Shown: positions 36,301 to 44,095 of the stretch, piece by piece
Position numbering within the stretch: position 1 is the first letter of the stretch
Layout of the letters: the number at the start of each line of letters is the position of its first letter
DNA from: Lineus longissimus
Lineage: Eukaryota > Nemertea > Pilidiophora > Heteronemertea > Lineidae
Length of the DNA: 64,000 nt
Direction of reading: 5' to 3'
NCBI RefSeq assembly: GCF_910592395.1
Contig: NC_088310.1
Coordinates: 5,215,501-5,279,500 of the forward strand
Program-made: the position numbers and the translations under genes
The notes under the pieces: generated by a model
The model's database searches: none
Seen by the model: the letters and a program-made list of their open reading frames with translations, nothing else
Told to the model about the DNA's origin: nothing

Positions 36301-36340
36301 CTCGTACTATTACCACACGACCAGACAGACAGCATACTAT
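26843..36340 (-). CDS. Type I membrane receptor with CCP/sushi and C-type lectin domains (5' end not found)
   Basis: Exons from high to low are 36340-36283 (tentative), 35470-35306, 34878-34653, 34166-33940, 33384-33229, 32080-31865, 31488-31303, 31047-30847, 30098-29865 and 27348-26843. All junctions are GT-AG and phase-compatible, giving at least 705 codons. Domain order is CCP1, one CTLD split over two exons, CCP2-CCP6, a single transmembrane helix (IGTVAIVFIIIFFTGIVVL) and a Glu/Asp/Ser/Thr-rich cytoplasmic tail of about 120 residues. Each CCP is one phase 1-1 exon, the usual shuffling unit. The CTLD has the N-terminal and outer cysteine pairs but no C2-C3 pair and no WND or EPN/QPD motif, so calcium-dependent sugar binding is unlikely by the classical route. 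The architecture suggests a cell-surface recognition or adhesion receptor. No signal-peptide exon with an ATG was identified. Confidence 0.85.
27399..27589. mobile_element. Foldback (MITE-like) element, copy C, with internal duplication
   Basis: It has the same termini and arms as the elements at 21.2 kb. The inner arm plus loop (CGCGAACAATAG ... CATTGTTCGCGTATAGTGTA) is present twice in a row, extending the element to 191 bp. It lies in the last intron of the receptor gene, about 50 bp upstream of the final acceptor (27349-27350). Confidence 0.78.
27593..27728. mobile_element. Foldback (MITE-like) element, copy D, loop inverted
   Basis: It is joined to copy C by TAA (GGTGCCTAAGGCACC again). 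The outer arms keep the GGCACC/GGTGCC ends. The loop is the reverse complement of that in copies A-C (AATGGCTTCACAAAGGGTGC ... GACCATGAAACTATTG). An extra TATAG unit extends the right arm. Confidence 0.78.
29865..30098 (-). CDS. Receptor exon: CCP/sushi domain 6
   Basis: The exon is 234 bp, phase 1-1, with acceptor TCTGCCTTTCAG and donor ATGC|GTAAGT. It encodes VHCPHIPYVIMKKEKH, AEVNITCFEENQAFPDGTTT and IRCNDEGEWQPAVPLC. It is longer than the others because of an insertion after the first cysteine. It is the membrane-proximal module. Confidence 0.82.
30847..31047 (-). CDS. Receptor exon: CCP/sushi domain 5
   Basis: The exon is 201 bp, phase 1-1. It encodes KYCSYPLEIQNTDLLGNE, SVTYKCHEGHRFPDEYKS and MKCSSDGRWDLHHDEC. 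The spacing of cysteines and the GRW motif are those of a standard sushi module. Confidence 0.82.
31303..31488 (-). CDS. Receptor exon: CCP/sushi domain 4
   Basis: The exon is 186 bp, phase 1-1, with acceptor TTACATTTGTAG and donor GTTG|GTAAGA. It encodes HRCPALNVSGDMNCSRTG, DCSCPSGYMFTDYTVEKRFF and CQEDATWSDVLPEC. Two extra cysteines suggest an additional disulfide compared with a minimal CCP. Confidence 0.8.
31865..32080 (-). CDS. Receptor exon: CCP/sushi domain 3
   Basis: The exon is 216 bp, phase 1-1. It encodes IPCHPIPSSESELALSNTT, GAVVVVRCTEGYEFADRTTE and YACSTKGHWVPSITKC, a full sushi pattern. An acidic spacer (MPDEEVEIII) precedes the first cysteine. Confidence 0.82.
32299..32410. 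repeat. Dispersed repeat, copy 2 (partner at 8601-8702) carrying a G25 tract
   Basis: AGCATTAAACTCCCGAGACA ... ATTCGTGATCCTTTCAT ... GACGAGGCCGAGCC ... TCCGGAGTGTAC matches copy 1. At the position of copy 1's GGAGGAGGGA this copy has 25 consecutive G (32351-32375), probably expanded from the purine run. It is intronic, between receptor exons 32080-31865 and 33384-33229. Confidence 0.6.
32351..32375. repeat. G25 homopolymer
   Basis: Twenty-five consecutive G lie in an intron of the receptor gene. On the transcript (minus strand) it is C25. A tract this long is expected to vary in length and could form G-quadruplexes on the plus strand. Confidence 0.9.
33229..33384 (-). CDS. Receptor exon: CCP/sushi domain 2 (divergent)
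   Basis: The exon is 156 bp, phase 1-1, with acceptor TTCTATTTCCAG and donor CCAA|GTAAGT. It encodes ISCPGIDDNNDDLFEQ, RVCPQVSQLEATCFDGLWR and SSCPKP. Four cysteines and a Trp before the last are kept. The region between the second and third is shorter than usual. Confidence 0.72.
33940..34166 (-). CDS. Receptor exon: C-type lectin-like domain, C-terminal half
   Basis: The acceptor is TCACTTCTTTCAG (phase 2) and the donor CAAC|GTAAGT (phase 1); the exon is 227 bp. GQFWIGLYKDPGSKDWLWAD is the canonical FWIGL...W.W core, and YNYMCEQ provides the last cysteine. The usual WND segment is replaced by NVTLGFDSGDKS, and the C3 cysteine is missing. Confidence 0.82.
34653..34878 (-). CDS. Receptor exon: C-type lectin-like domain, N-terminal half
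   Basis: The acceptor is TCTATTTTTCAG (phase 1) and the donor TTATAG|GTAAGA (phase 2); the exon is 226 bp. It encodes GRCQEEWVRYKNKCYGFRKD, then FTEALNACGSKD and HLAISLRNSQ. The C...W...KCY start and the A..AC of helix alpha-1 are typical of long-form CTLDs. Confidence 0.82.
35306..35470 (-). CDS. Receptor exon: CCP/sushi domain 1
   Basis: The exon is 165 bp, phase 1-1, with acceptor AATATTTCAG and donor CATGC|GTGAGT. The encoded module runs TCDDDAPSVRNGFSMFAGDA, then YTCPRWYRFPDG, QCTNDGWPP and DDC. It has the four-cysteine CCP pattern with the typical tryptophan before the last cysteine. Confidence 0.8.
35990..36253 (+). mobile_element. 3' fragment of a non-LTR retrotransposon (reverse transcriptase C-terminus)
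   Basis: The plus-strand frame reads RRKWHDRIGHTLRRPAEE, then a degraded stretch, then LEREAKERRNWRGVMSDQKS and a stop. This is the pattern seen at the extreme C-terminus of many LINE reverse transcriptase polyproteins: (R/K)-W-x-GH-x-LRR, a basic linker, then A-x-(D/E)-R-x-x-WR. Only about 88 codons remain, as expected for a 5'-truncated copy. It sits antisense in an intron of the receptor gene. Confidence 0.6.
36283..36340 (-). CDS. Tentative upstream exon of the receptor
   Basis: The acceptor TTCTTTCTCTCGTTGCAG (phase 0) and donor AAAAG|GTAATT (phase 1) bound 58 bp encoding IVCCLSGRVVIVRARAKRK. The phase fits the next exon (VTCDDDAPSV). No in-frame ATG lies upstream in the same open frame, so a further 5' exon is needed. 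The hydrophobic start could be the end of a signal peptide, and RAKRK a dibasic site. Confidence 0.4.
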
Positions 36341-36759
36341 CTGCAACGAGAGAAAGAAGCAATTACATGTAGAAACTTTAAAAAAACGTAATGTAGTTGG
36401 CAAGTTGCCTTATATTCGATGGCAAGTATATACGTTTAGACAACTTCGTAATCATCACACATCGACATATCGATTACGTGGGTATGTCTGTAAAAAGAGA
36501 AAGCTGTGGCTATTAGAAATAACTTACTATATATTTGATCGGTAAAGTCGTTGATTAATTTATCCGGGTATATTTAGAGAAACCAGAGTCGGGCCAATCT
36601 TCATTTAGACGCCTTCCAAAAATGCCTTGCCGTTTATCTTTGCCCGGCTTTCCTTTTGAAATTCAGCCCACATGTTGGTCGAAACAGAGGCAGTATACGA
36701 GTATGGCTCGTGGTCGAAATCACTATGCTACCAAGTTAAGGTGGAGCCAAACACATCAA

Positions 36760-37480
36760 TAACCCAGGGGTTCGTTGGTTCCAATAACTTTGTTCCTTCA
36801 CAGCCACCAACAAATTGAGATTAAAAACCTTCTTATGGAAATTGGTGAGATTGATAAGTGGTCACAATGAGGCAATATAAAATCTTCAATTACTCACAGC
36901 AACAATCAAACGGTAGAATGCCGCCTTACAACTTATAAGCCCTTGCTGGTATAGGCCGAATCAAACGATTCTGGCAAACAGCCTTTGTTGGGAATTAACG
37001 TGCCAAAGGACACAAAAATCGTATCAGTCCGATATCAAACGAGTTTGTTGATTGCAATGGCTGTGTCTTCGGTCGTTAGCCGCCAGCAAATCAAGATGCT
37101 TAAAGAAATGGATGCTTAACCTAATAAAAGGCTTAAAGAAGATTGATAAATGGTCATGAGGCAATGCACGTCTAAACTGGGTCAGTCTGTCATTCAATTG
37201 ATGGAGGTGACGGTCCGACAACTCGACCAAAGGCTTTCTATTCATCCTTTATCTTTGCATTCGCCCTCAAAGCTCAGCTCCTCTCAACCGGAGTTGGCTA
37301 CATGAGCAAAGGCTTTTACCGAAATTACCATTCGCAGTTGATATAAACCAAAGCGGTATCTGTTAGAAACCCAAGTGGTTCCATGGTTGTAATGACTTTG
37401 TTCTTTCGTTGGCCGCAAACAATTATTCAGATTAAAGCATTCCTAAAACTTTTTCAATCTGGAGAATACGTATATGCTAA
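36760..37480. repeat. Degenerate long tandem repeat, three diverged units about 300 bp apart
   Basis: Similar blocks start near 36763, 37040 and 37370. They share TGGTTCCAATAACTTTGTTC / ATTGCAATGGCTGTGTCTTC / ATGGTTGTAATGACTTTGTTC, then a CCGCCA-like core and CAGATTAAA / CAAATTGAGATTAAA / CAAATCAAGATGCTTAAA. Units one and two also share GATTGATAAGTGGTCACAATGAGGCAAT-type sequence (at about 36849 and 37140). No continuous frame is shared, so a decayed tandem duplication is the simplest reading. Confidence 0.5.
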
Positions 37481-37550
37481 TGGAGCAACTCTTGCTCAGG
37501 GAGGCTATGTTGTCGCGGCGGTAGTTTCAGATTCATTACTCATTACTTAC

Positions 37551-37760
37551 CCGTCGGCTTTGTAACACTTCATCCCTCCAAGGACCAGGTCATTCTGAGA
37601 ATGATCTACCCAAAAACTGAATTAACCATGAAAAGAATGGTCATGCGAAATAGCAGGGCCAATTTGTAGTTTTTGTCGCAAGTTATCGGCTTGTGTGTCG
37701 CCTCTGACCCAACTAATGGCGAGCTCCGTTGCCATGTATTTGACACGGATTTTTCCTACT
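37551..37760 (-). other. Possible LDL-receptor class B (YWTD) coding fragment
   Basis: A minus-strand segment bounded by TTAATTCAG and GACGG|GTAAGT (37616-37551, 66 bp, phase 2-2) encodes FWVDHSQNDLVLGG followed by MKCYKADG. Just upstream on the same strand (about 37760-37680) the frame VKYMATELAISWVRGD occurs. Together they resemble a YWTD repeat (x-LA-x-DW-v ... (Y/F)W(T/V)D ... DG). The two parts are separated by about 65 bp that could only be removed with a non-canonical GC donor. It may be a remnant or part of an unrecognised minus-strand gene. Confidence 0.28.
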
Positions 37761-38669
37761 ACTCCTAAAGTTTAGATCGATGAGTTTTACTATGTCGTCC
37801 TGCTCATTCCCGGTTTTATGAAAATGCAAGTTTAATCACCAGGCATACATGCTTCCTGTAATCTGTTCGATAAGCGAGGTCCTCGAGCTCTGGAACTTTA
37901 TGCCGACCCGATAGACGACATTCGTATTTAATCAATTCTCGTTTCTTGTATCTTCTCGGGTTATTCAGTTCAAGCCGGCTTCAAGTGATTCGCTCGAGTA
38001 CAAATTAAATACATGAACTCACGAGTAATTGTAAGCAAGATGAGGCGCAAATTAAGTTAAATATACAAATCAGCGGATGATTTGCTCTTTTTATTTGGTG
38101 AATGGCTCCCGAGATTGCTATCGGAGCTACTCTTGTGGCAGTGCGTGGCGGTGCAAGGGTTTTGAGATAAGTAGTAAGTTTAACAACATTAAAATGGTCA
38201 CACAGGGAAGGCGGAATGGGGCAGAGAGGATAAAACCTGGCCGAGACGATCTTTGGAGAATCAACTCCGAGAGAAGAACCTTCATTGGAATCTGCTGATC
38301 GACAAGAGTGGCCCATTAGAAACTCGATGTGCCACACAAGGCAACAAGGGCCAAAGTAAGTAGGATCAGGCATTTATGCATACGTTTGCGTTTAACTCGG
38401 CAAACACACACTAATGCATGTAATGCAATTGTTGATGAAGGTCTTGAAAGACCTCACTGAAGACGAAAAATGGTGAGGGTGCATTCTGTGTCTCAAAAGG
38501 CAAACGAGAAAAATTGGCAAAAAATAGAAGGGTGCATGCAGGTCGCTGTCGCCGAGGCATATACGACTTCTAAGGCAATTATTAATGTTGGAAGTGTTCC
38601 TACCGTGCCATGGATTTTTGGACAATTCAAGTTTGGTCTCGGAGAGCTATACTCCAGTGTCATACTTCT

Positions 38670-39065
38670 TCCAGGTACCATCCATGGAGTGCTGGATCTA
38701 CATTGTATCTGTCGTTGCCAGCAGAGATACTCTTAGAAAGACACTCTGTGCATAACATATTACTACTTGGGTAGATATGATGATCATTCTGTGCATCTTG
38801 TGTCAAGTCAAGCCTCTGCTGAAGCGAAGGCTGGGCCAAATGGGTCTATCGACTTCTGCCAAAGATACACACAAACACACACACGCACACACACATGAAG
38901 CTAAGAATGAAGGTACTGGTACCATCCAGGGAGCACTCTGTGAACCGCGATGCCGGAGAGACCCTAGAAGACACTCCCATGCGTAGCATATTGCTTCTTG
39001 TATGGACATGAGGATCACGCAATGCATCTTGTGTCAAAACAAGTTTTTGCTGAGCAGGTTTGGAT
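38670..39065. repeat. Direct duplication, two units about 245 bp apart
   Basis: GGTACCATCCATGGAG at 38675 and GGTACCATCCAGGGAG at 38919 each begin a block. Both continue through AGA(A)GACACTC, CATA(A)CATATT, ATGCATCTTGTGTCAA and GGGTCT. Divergence is substantial but order and spacing are kept. No protein is encoded. Confidence 0.65.
38866..38896. repeat. CA microsatellite
   Basis: ACACACAAACACACACACGC followed by ACACACACA lies within the duplicated block at 38.7-39.0 kb. It is present in only one of the two units. Confidence 0.85.
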
Positions 39066-40427
39066 GGGTCTCATATCGCGGCTATTGCTAGTATATATAT
39101 ACTCCTGGTAAGAATATCTACTTGTATAAAAAAGAAAATGACGGAGTTAAGAAACTTTAAAAAAAGAAGTATAGACGGGTAGGACGATCTACTTCTCCAA
39201 CAAATATGATACTAGGTCGTGTCTGAAAGATCAAAAATTTGCTAAAATCATGAATATATCTGGCAGTTCATGAAATTAAGCATCAAGAGCTTGCTCAGAT
39301 CAAAGAATAGGAAAGGAAACGAGAATGAACAGAACACAATTCTCTCACTAAATTGATGGAGTAGTCTAATCTATTGCTGCGCTGGAACTTACGAATTACT
39401 GCTGCTCCAAATTCGACAAGTGCTGGCAGAATGTTAATGCTTCTAAATGTCATGAGGTACAGAAGGGGGTAATGTAGTACATTGCACACATTCTTTAAAA
39501 CTTAACATTTGGAATGAAAGGAATCATGGTCATTTTGAAGGAATCCAATTTATCTTTACATGTGAATTGTATACGTGACAGTGCAGAAGCGAAGTGGTTT
39601 TATACAGTTTCACTTGCATGAAACTTATTTTCAAATCTGATTATTCATACAATAAACCAGCGTTCGGATTCTCAGAAATGCCATTGGGCAAATTGCATTC
39701 AGGGACGTTGCACCGAAATAGCATCAATAAAAAAAACACAACTAATATTCAGCAACAATCCCCAAGTCCGTTCCAATTACTCCAGCCTTATTGATTGAAT
39801 GGATATGTTTATAGTACCATGCATTTGGTTATCATAACTTGTATATTTGGTATACTTACTACTAAGTGTCTGAATGAAAATTCTAAGTGGTCATATCAGT
39901 CTCTACTTATCAGAAGGGCCAAGAATAACAATTTCGTCTCGTCAAGGGCTATTCGTCATCAAGCTAGTTTGGGAGTATCTTGAATGAGTTTTTGGTATGT
40001 GTTATATTGTCCAATTTGAGCATCCCTTGAACGGGTATTCAGTGTTGGTAGTCAACATTTTTCACTGTGTATGGTTATTAAATTGGCATTTGAGGCGACT
40101 CTTACTAGACAGTGATTGAAAGCAACAACCATACGGGGTCATATGAAACGTGCGTAAAAAACCCCCATAAAAGCACTATATCAAAAAGGTTATTTGTTAT
40201 CGGTTAATTTACGGGCATCTCATCCTTCGCATGACTAGGACTGCGTGACCAGTTTGTTCGAAGCGAATGCAAATCAACATTTTCTTCATCAATATCATGA
40301 TATTTTTCTAAAAATCACGAGTACTTTAGCGATAAGTGTGTGTAAAAGGCATGAGGGCTTCGTCAGCGTTTGGAATATTGTTTCTTTTTGGCGCAATGTC
40401 ATTATATAGATAAGAAGAAAGTATGAT

Positions 40428-40640
40428 GGGAACGTGTCGGGAACACAGCGGGAACAGAGCGGGAACGTGTCGGAACGTGACGGGAACGTATCGAAAATGT
40501 GTCGGGAACGTGATTTGAACGCATCGGGAAGCCGGCTGATAACCCGCACTGTATCTCGTTCCGACACGTTCCCGCTGTGTTCCGAAAACGTTCCCGTCAT
40601 ATTTTCCTCCCCGACATGTTTCTTACGTGCGTTTTGATGT
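40428..40640. repeat. Inverted GGGAACGTGTC minisatellite
   Basis: The left half (about 40434-40530) is a run of 10-12-bp units of the form CGGGAACGTGTC (variants GGGAACACAGC, GGGAACAGAGC). The right half (about 40556-40605) carries the reverse complement (TTCCGACACGTTCCCGCTGT ... ACGTTCCCG). The two halves can pair. Minus- and plus-strand frames both read as artificial Ser/Gly/Asn/Val repeats, so I do not call a gene. Confidence 0.75.
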
Positions 40641-42909
40641 GGGAACGTATCAGGAGACTGTGGGATTACCTACAGGGTGCGTAAAACAACACATATCAAC
40701 GAATGACTCATCAAAAATACATTAATAGCCAACAAAAACCCGCAACAATGGCCGAGCGTCATCGGGGTTTATGATATTGCCTTATTCGACGACCAGATAA
40801 TAGCATCCACTGGGACAGAGGAGTCATTATAGACCGGCAATTTACCTCCGAACCTATGATAAACGGGTAATATTGACGCAGTTTGATATGATAGAAGGTT
40901 TGTGAAATTGAATCTACTTTTTCATTAGCAGGAGTTATTAATATTATAACAGGTAGATTTTGCACTCGTGCCGCAATCAGAATGTTGCAAAATTAGGCAG
41001 GTTTCGTCTGCCATACGAACGACGATGTGCGAAATACGCTTGGTCTGTCATTTCATCAAGACATGTACTTAATTCATACGACACTCGTAAAATCATCTTT
41101 TTATACTTACTTGTACAAAAGATCGGGGAAATTTCAAAATGAAGTTGGCGATAAAATACATTTACATACTTCATCCTTCGTAGTTCGTAGCTCGCCGTAT
41201 GGGTTGCGAAACGTGCCTTGTTCCCTGCCATTTAGGATGAGATCAGTGTAAATCATCCTCAACTGACATTTATTTCCTGTTTCAAAAATCATTTCGCCGG
41301 AACATTCCAAACGAACAACTGGGAACTAATCGTTGCTAAGCAGATGGAAGAGAAGGCAATTAGCCTAACTATGCAATCAACAGTTTTTATTTGACATCAC
41401 CATTAAAGAGGGAGCGTTGAAACTAATGATCAATCCATTTGATTAATAGCCAATTTTAGCTCTTTCCCAGCTCACGAATGACATAAAAGGAGTTGAAGTG
41501 TGATTTGCTAGCACTCTTTATCAACTTGAAGCTAACCCATTCGTAGTAACTCCCCAGGACATAACCCTAGTTTTACCAGCTTTCAAAGTTCTCGTCAAAG
41601 TCCTCCTTCACCGCTGTGAACTTCACACATTGGTTGCAGTCTATTACAAAGATTGCGCACGCATGCAAATATCTCTGTAAATTACAATTTGCGCAAAACC
41701 TTGCATCATTTCCGGCTTGGGTAGAAAAACATCTTAGTCTTAGTCTCTCACTGACCCTTGATCAACATCGGAACCAGCCTGCGTAAATAACGACAGGGTA
41801 TGTCGTTAGTCGGCGAGCGGATCATCCCATTTCCTCGGCTCTCGTAATGGATTCGTCAATCAATTAGTTTCTGACATTGCACCACGTGGAGTCATTTCTG
41901 TGTAGTTGCTAATTACGGCAACCAGTTTTGCTTTTATAATTCATTTCTGCTTCGGCATAATTTTTATCACATGATTTAAACTTATCAGCCTAACTGTAAA
42001 ACGAGTTGCCGTTGCGTTGAGAATTCAACTAGTTCAGCAAGTAAAGTATTGCTGCATACATATGATATACAATTTAATTTATCATGTTAGTGCCCATGAG
42101 GCTGCTATACATACTCTAGTTTCACTGATCTATGACCGCTTCTAACAGTATAGATAGGCTGATCTGAGATGTAAGTTATAGCTGAATTCCCATCTCCTAG
42201 CTTCGCGGCCAATGCTTCTTAATATTCCTGGCCGATTTCGACCAGGTGTTCTGACAGGACACATTGGCAACAGGGCGCGAATGGACACAGGTCCTCGTCG
42301 TTCAGGGATTTGTCAAGGGTGGTGCGCTGCATTTGCGAGACGTAGCCGGACCGATATAGATGATACCATTAACCTAGCAGTCGTACAGACGAGTGATATT
42401 CTGCTGCATATACAAGTAGTTCGCCTTGTTTGAAACTCCTCAAGTTAAATTCTAGTTGACTAGTATTAAGCTAGCGAAACAATCTATTCTTCTGACTTCT
42501 TTCATGACTTGAGCTAGAAGGTTACAAGTACATCCAAGTAGCTAGCGCAAGTCTGGATTGCATCTTGATGCTCCATAAATTTACGCACATCCGTATTTTT
42601 CTCGATGTTGCGTCGGATTACTCAGACAAGAGGTATCATCGGTCTACAGCCTCGAGTTCTCAACATATCTAAATGCTACAATAGCACGCACTTACGCAAA
42701 CGATAAACGCTCCGCCACCTCAGTTCACTAGCCAATATGGCATCTACAGCTTGGGTTTTCTGGCAACACCAATGAATTTTTATGATAAAGACAGAATCAA
42801 TGTTAACGAAACTTGGCAGCACCCTGACAAATACAGTGTTACATTTGTTATAGCTCGGTCAAAGAGAGATATGTGATCACACTGTGAGAGACATTTGAAA
42901 AACAACAGG

Positions 42910-43290
42910 TTGTATGATCTTTCTAAGCGTAACCTGGCCGTTTTGGAAAGTGTGCAGCACCGGGCCACCCGTCATAGAATCGGTTCTGATGTGCCATATA
43001 CTGATAGATTATCTAGTCTCGACCTTCTGCCTTTATCTTTCCGCCGTTAAATTCTCGATCTGTTATTCGTACATAAATGTTTTATTCAGTGTTTTTAGGT
43101 CCCAATTGACGATTTTGTCAAATCTCTCGAAGAGGGGACAACTTATTATTATCAATTTGTAATCTATGTATTGTCATCCGTTCTTGTACTCTTGAACTGT
43201 CTTGGTGGGGGCTTTTTATAGGTATTCCTACCGCACACACCATACTGTATTACAATACAGTTAAGTTTAAATAAAAAAATAAATAAGGGT
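42910..43290 (+). mobile_element. 3' remnant of a non-LTR retrotransposon
   Basis: Translation from 42912 gives YDLSKRNLAVLESVQHRATR, then PYTDRLSSLDLLPLSFRR, a stop, and LDLLFVHKCF. This is the usual end of a LINE reverse transcriptase ORF (LE-x-VQ-x-RATR ... Y-x-x-RL-x-x-L-x-LLPL ... LD-L-x-F-x-KC). In-frame stops show that it is dead. An A-rich AATAAAAAAATAAATAA tail near 43270-43286 may be its 3' end. Confidence 0.6.
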
Positions 43291-43475
43291 ACTGTCTTTA
43301 TTAATGCACAATTATCCGTAATTAAAAATGAGGGTATTCAATATTGTCATGGAGAAGTACTTCCAAACTGCCCAATGAGTGTCGTTAGTGCAGTTCTGCT
43401 GTATCTCGGGCAATATCATATCACCATCTAAACAAAGCATGTTGCTGACAGACGGAGTTAGACATGTGTACACAC

Positions 43476-43572
43476 CTCTTCTGGGTTCCTCATAGAGTGA
43501 CCATATTTCATCAGAATGGCCGTCAAGACTTTTTCTGACAGTTTGTAATACACTTCTTCTCGGATTACCAAT
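43476..43572 (-). other. Splice-bounded orphan exon candidate
   Basis: The acceptor ATTGCCTTTCAG (phase 0) and potential donor AGAAGAG|GTGTGT (phase 1) bound 97 bp encoding IGNPRRSVLQTVRKSLDGHS and DEIWSLYEEPRR. If unspliced, the frame continues through two N-x-T sequons to a stop at 43312. I recognise no domain and found no partner exons, so this is weak. Confidence 0.2.
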
Positions 43573-44027
43573 CTGAAAGGCAATAATCAATGTTTGCGGC
43601 TATTGACCCGTCTTTGCTTAGCTTTAATTGCATCTACTGTCGTCGTGAGAAATGTGAAAAGGTATCATAGAAATGATGTTATGATGTCAAACTGGCTGAA
43701 AGTGGCGATAAAGCTTATACTCGCGACATTGCAAGTGACTGGTCGCAATGTTCGATTATATAGTCATCAGCTCTGACCAAGATGGTACTAATTGGAAGTA
43801 TCTTGTTTAACCTTGAGTGAAAAAGGGGAGAAAAGAAAGATAAAAATATTGAGTTGACAGATAAGTGTCGAAAGTAAGCCATTAATGGCATTTTTAGGCG
43901 ATATTTTATTCCTCAGCTTACCTATCAAGGAAGGTAATAATCCGTGTCTACTCCGATGACCGGTATTTGCTCAGTGATAAGAGAAATGTAACGCTAGAAA
44001 AGATACTGGTTATCGTTGCATCGCCAC

Positions 44028-44095
44028 TTCTGCGTTATATCACCATTTACATCATGACGTTAATTCCCGTTATAAGGTGGCGATATAACGCAGAG
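44028..44095. repeat. Short inverted repeat (18-bp arms, 32-bp loop)
   Basis: TTCTGCGTTATATCACCA (44028-44045) and TGGCGATATAACGCAGAG (44078-44095) are inverse complements at 16 of 18 positions. No coding frame or target-site duplication is apparent. Confidence 0.65.

Noticed and set aside
38005-38373. 122-codon minus-strand frame
   Set aside because: No recognised domain, poor splice context and a competing frame on the other strand.
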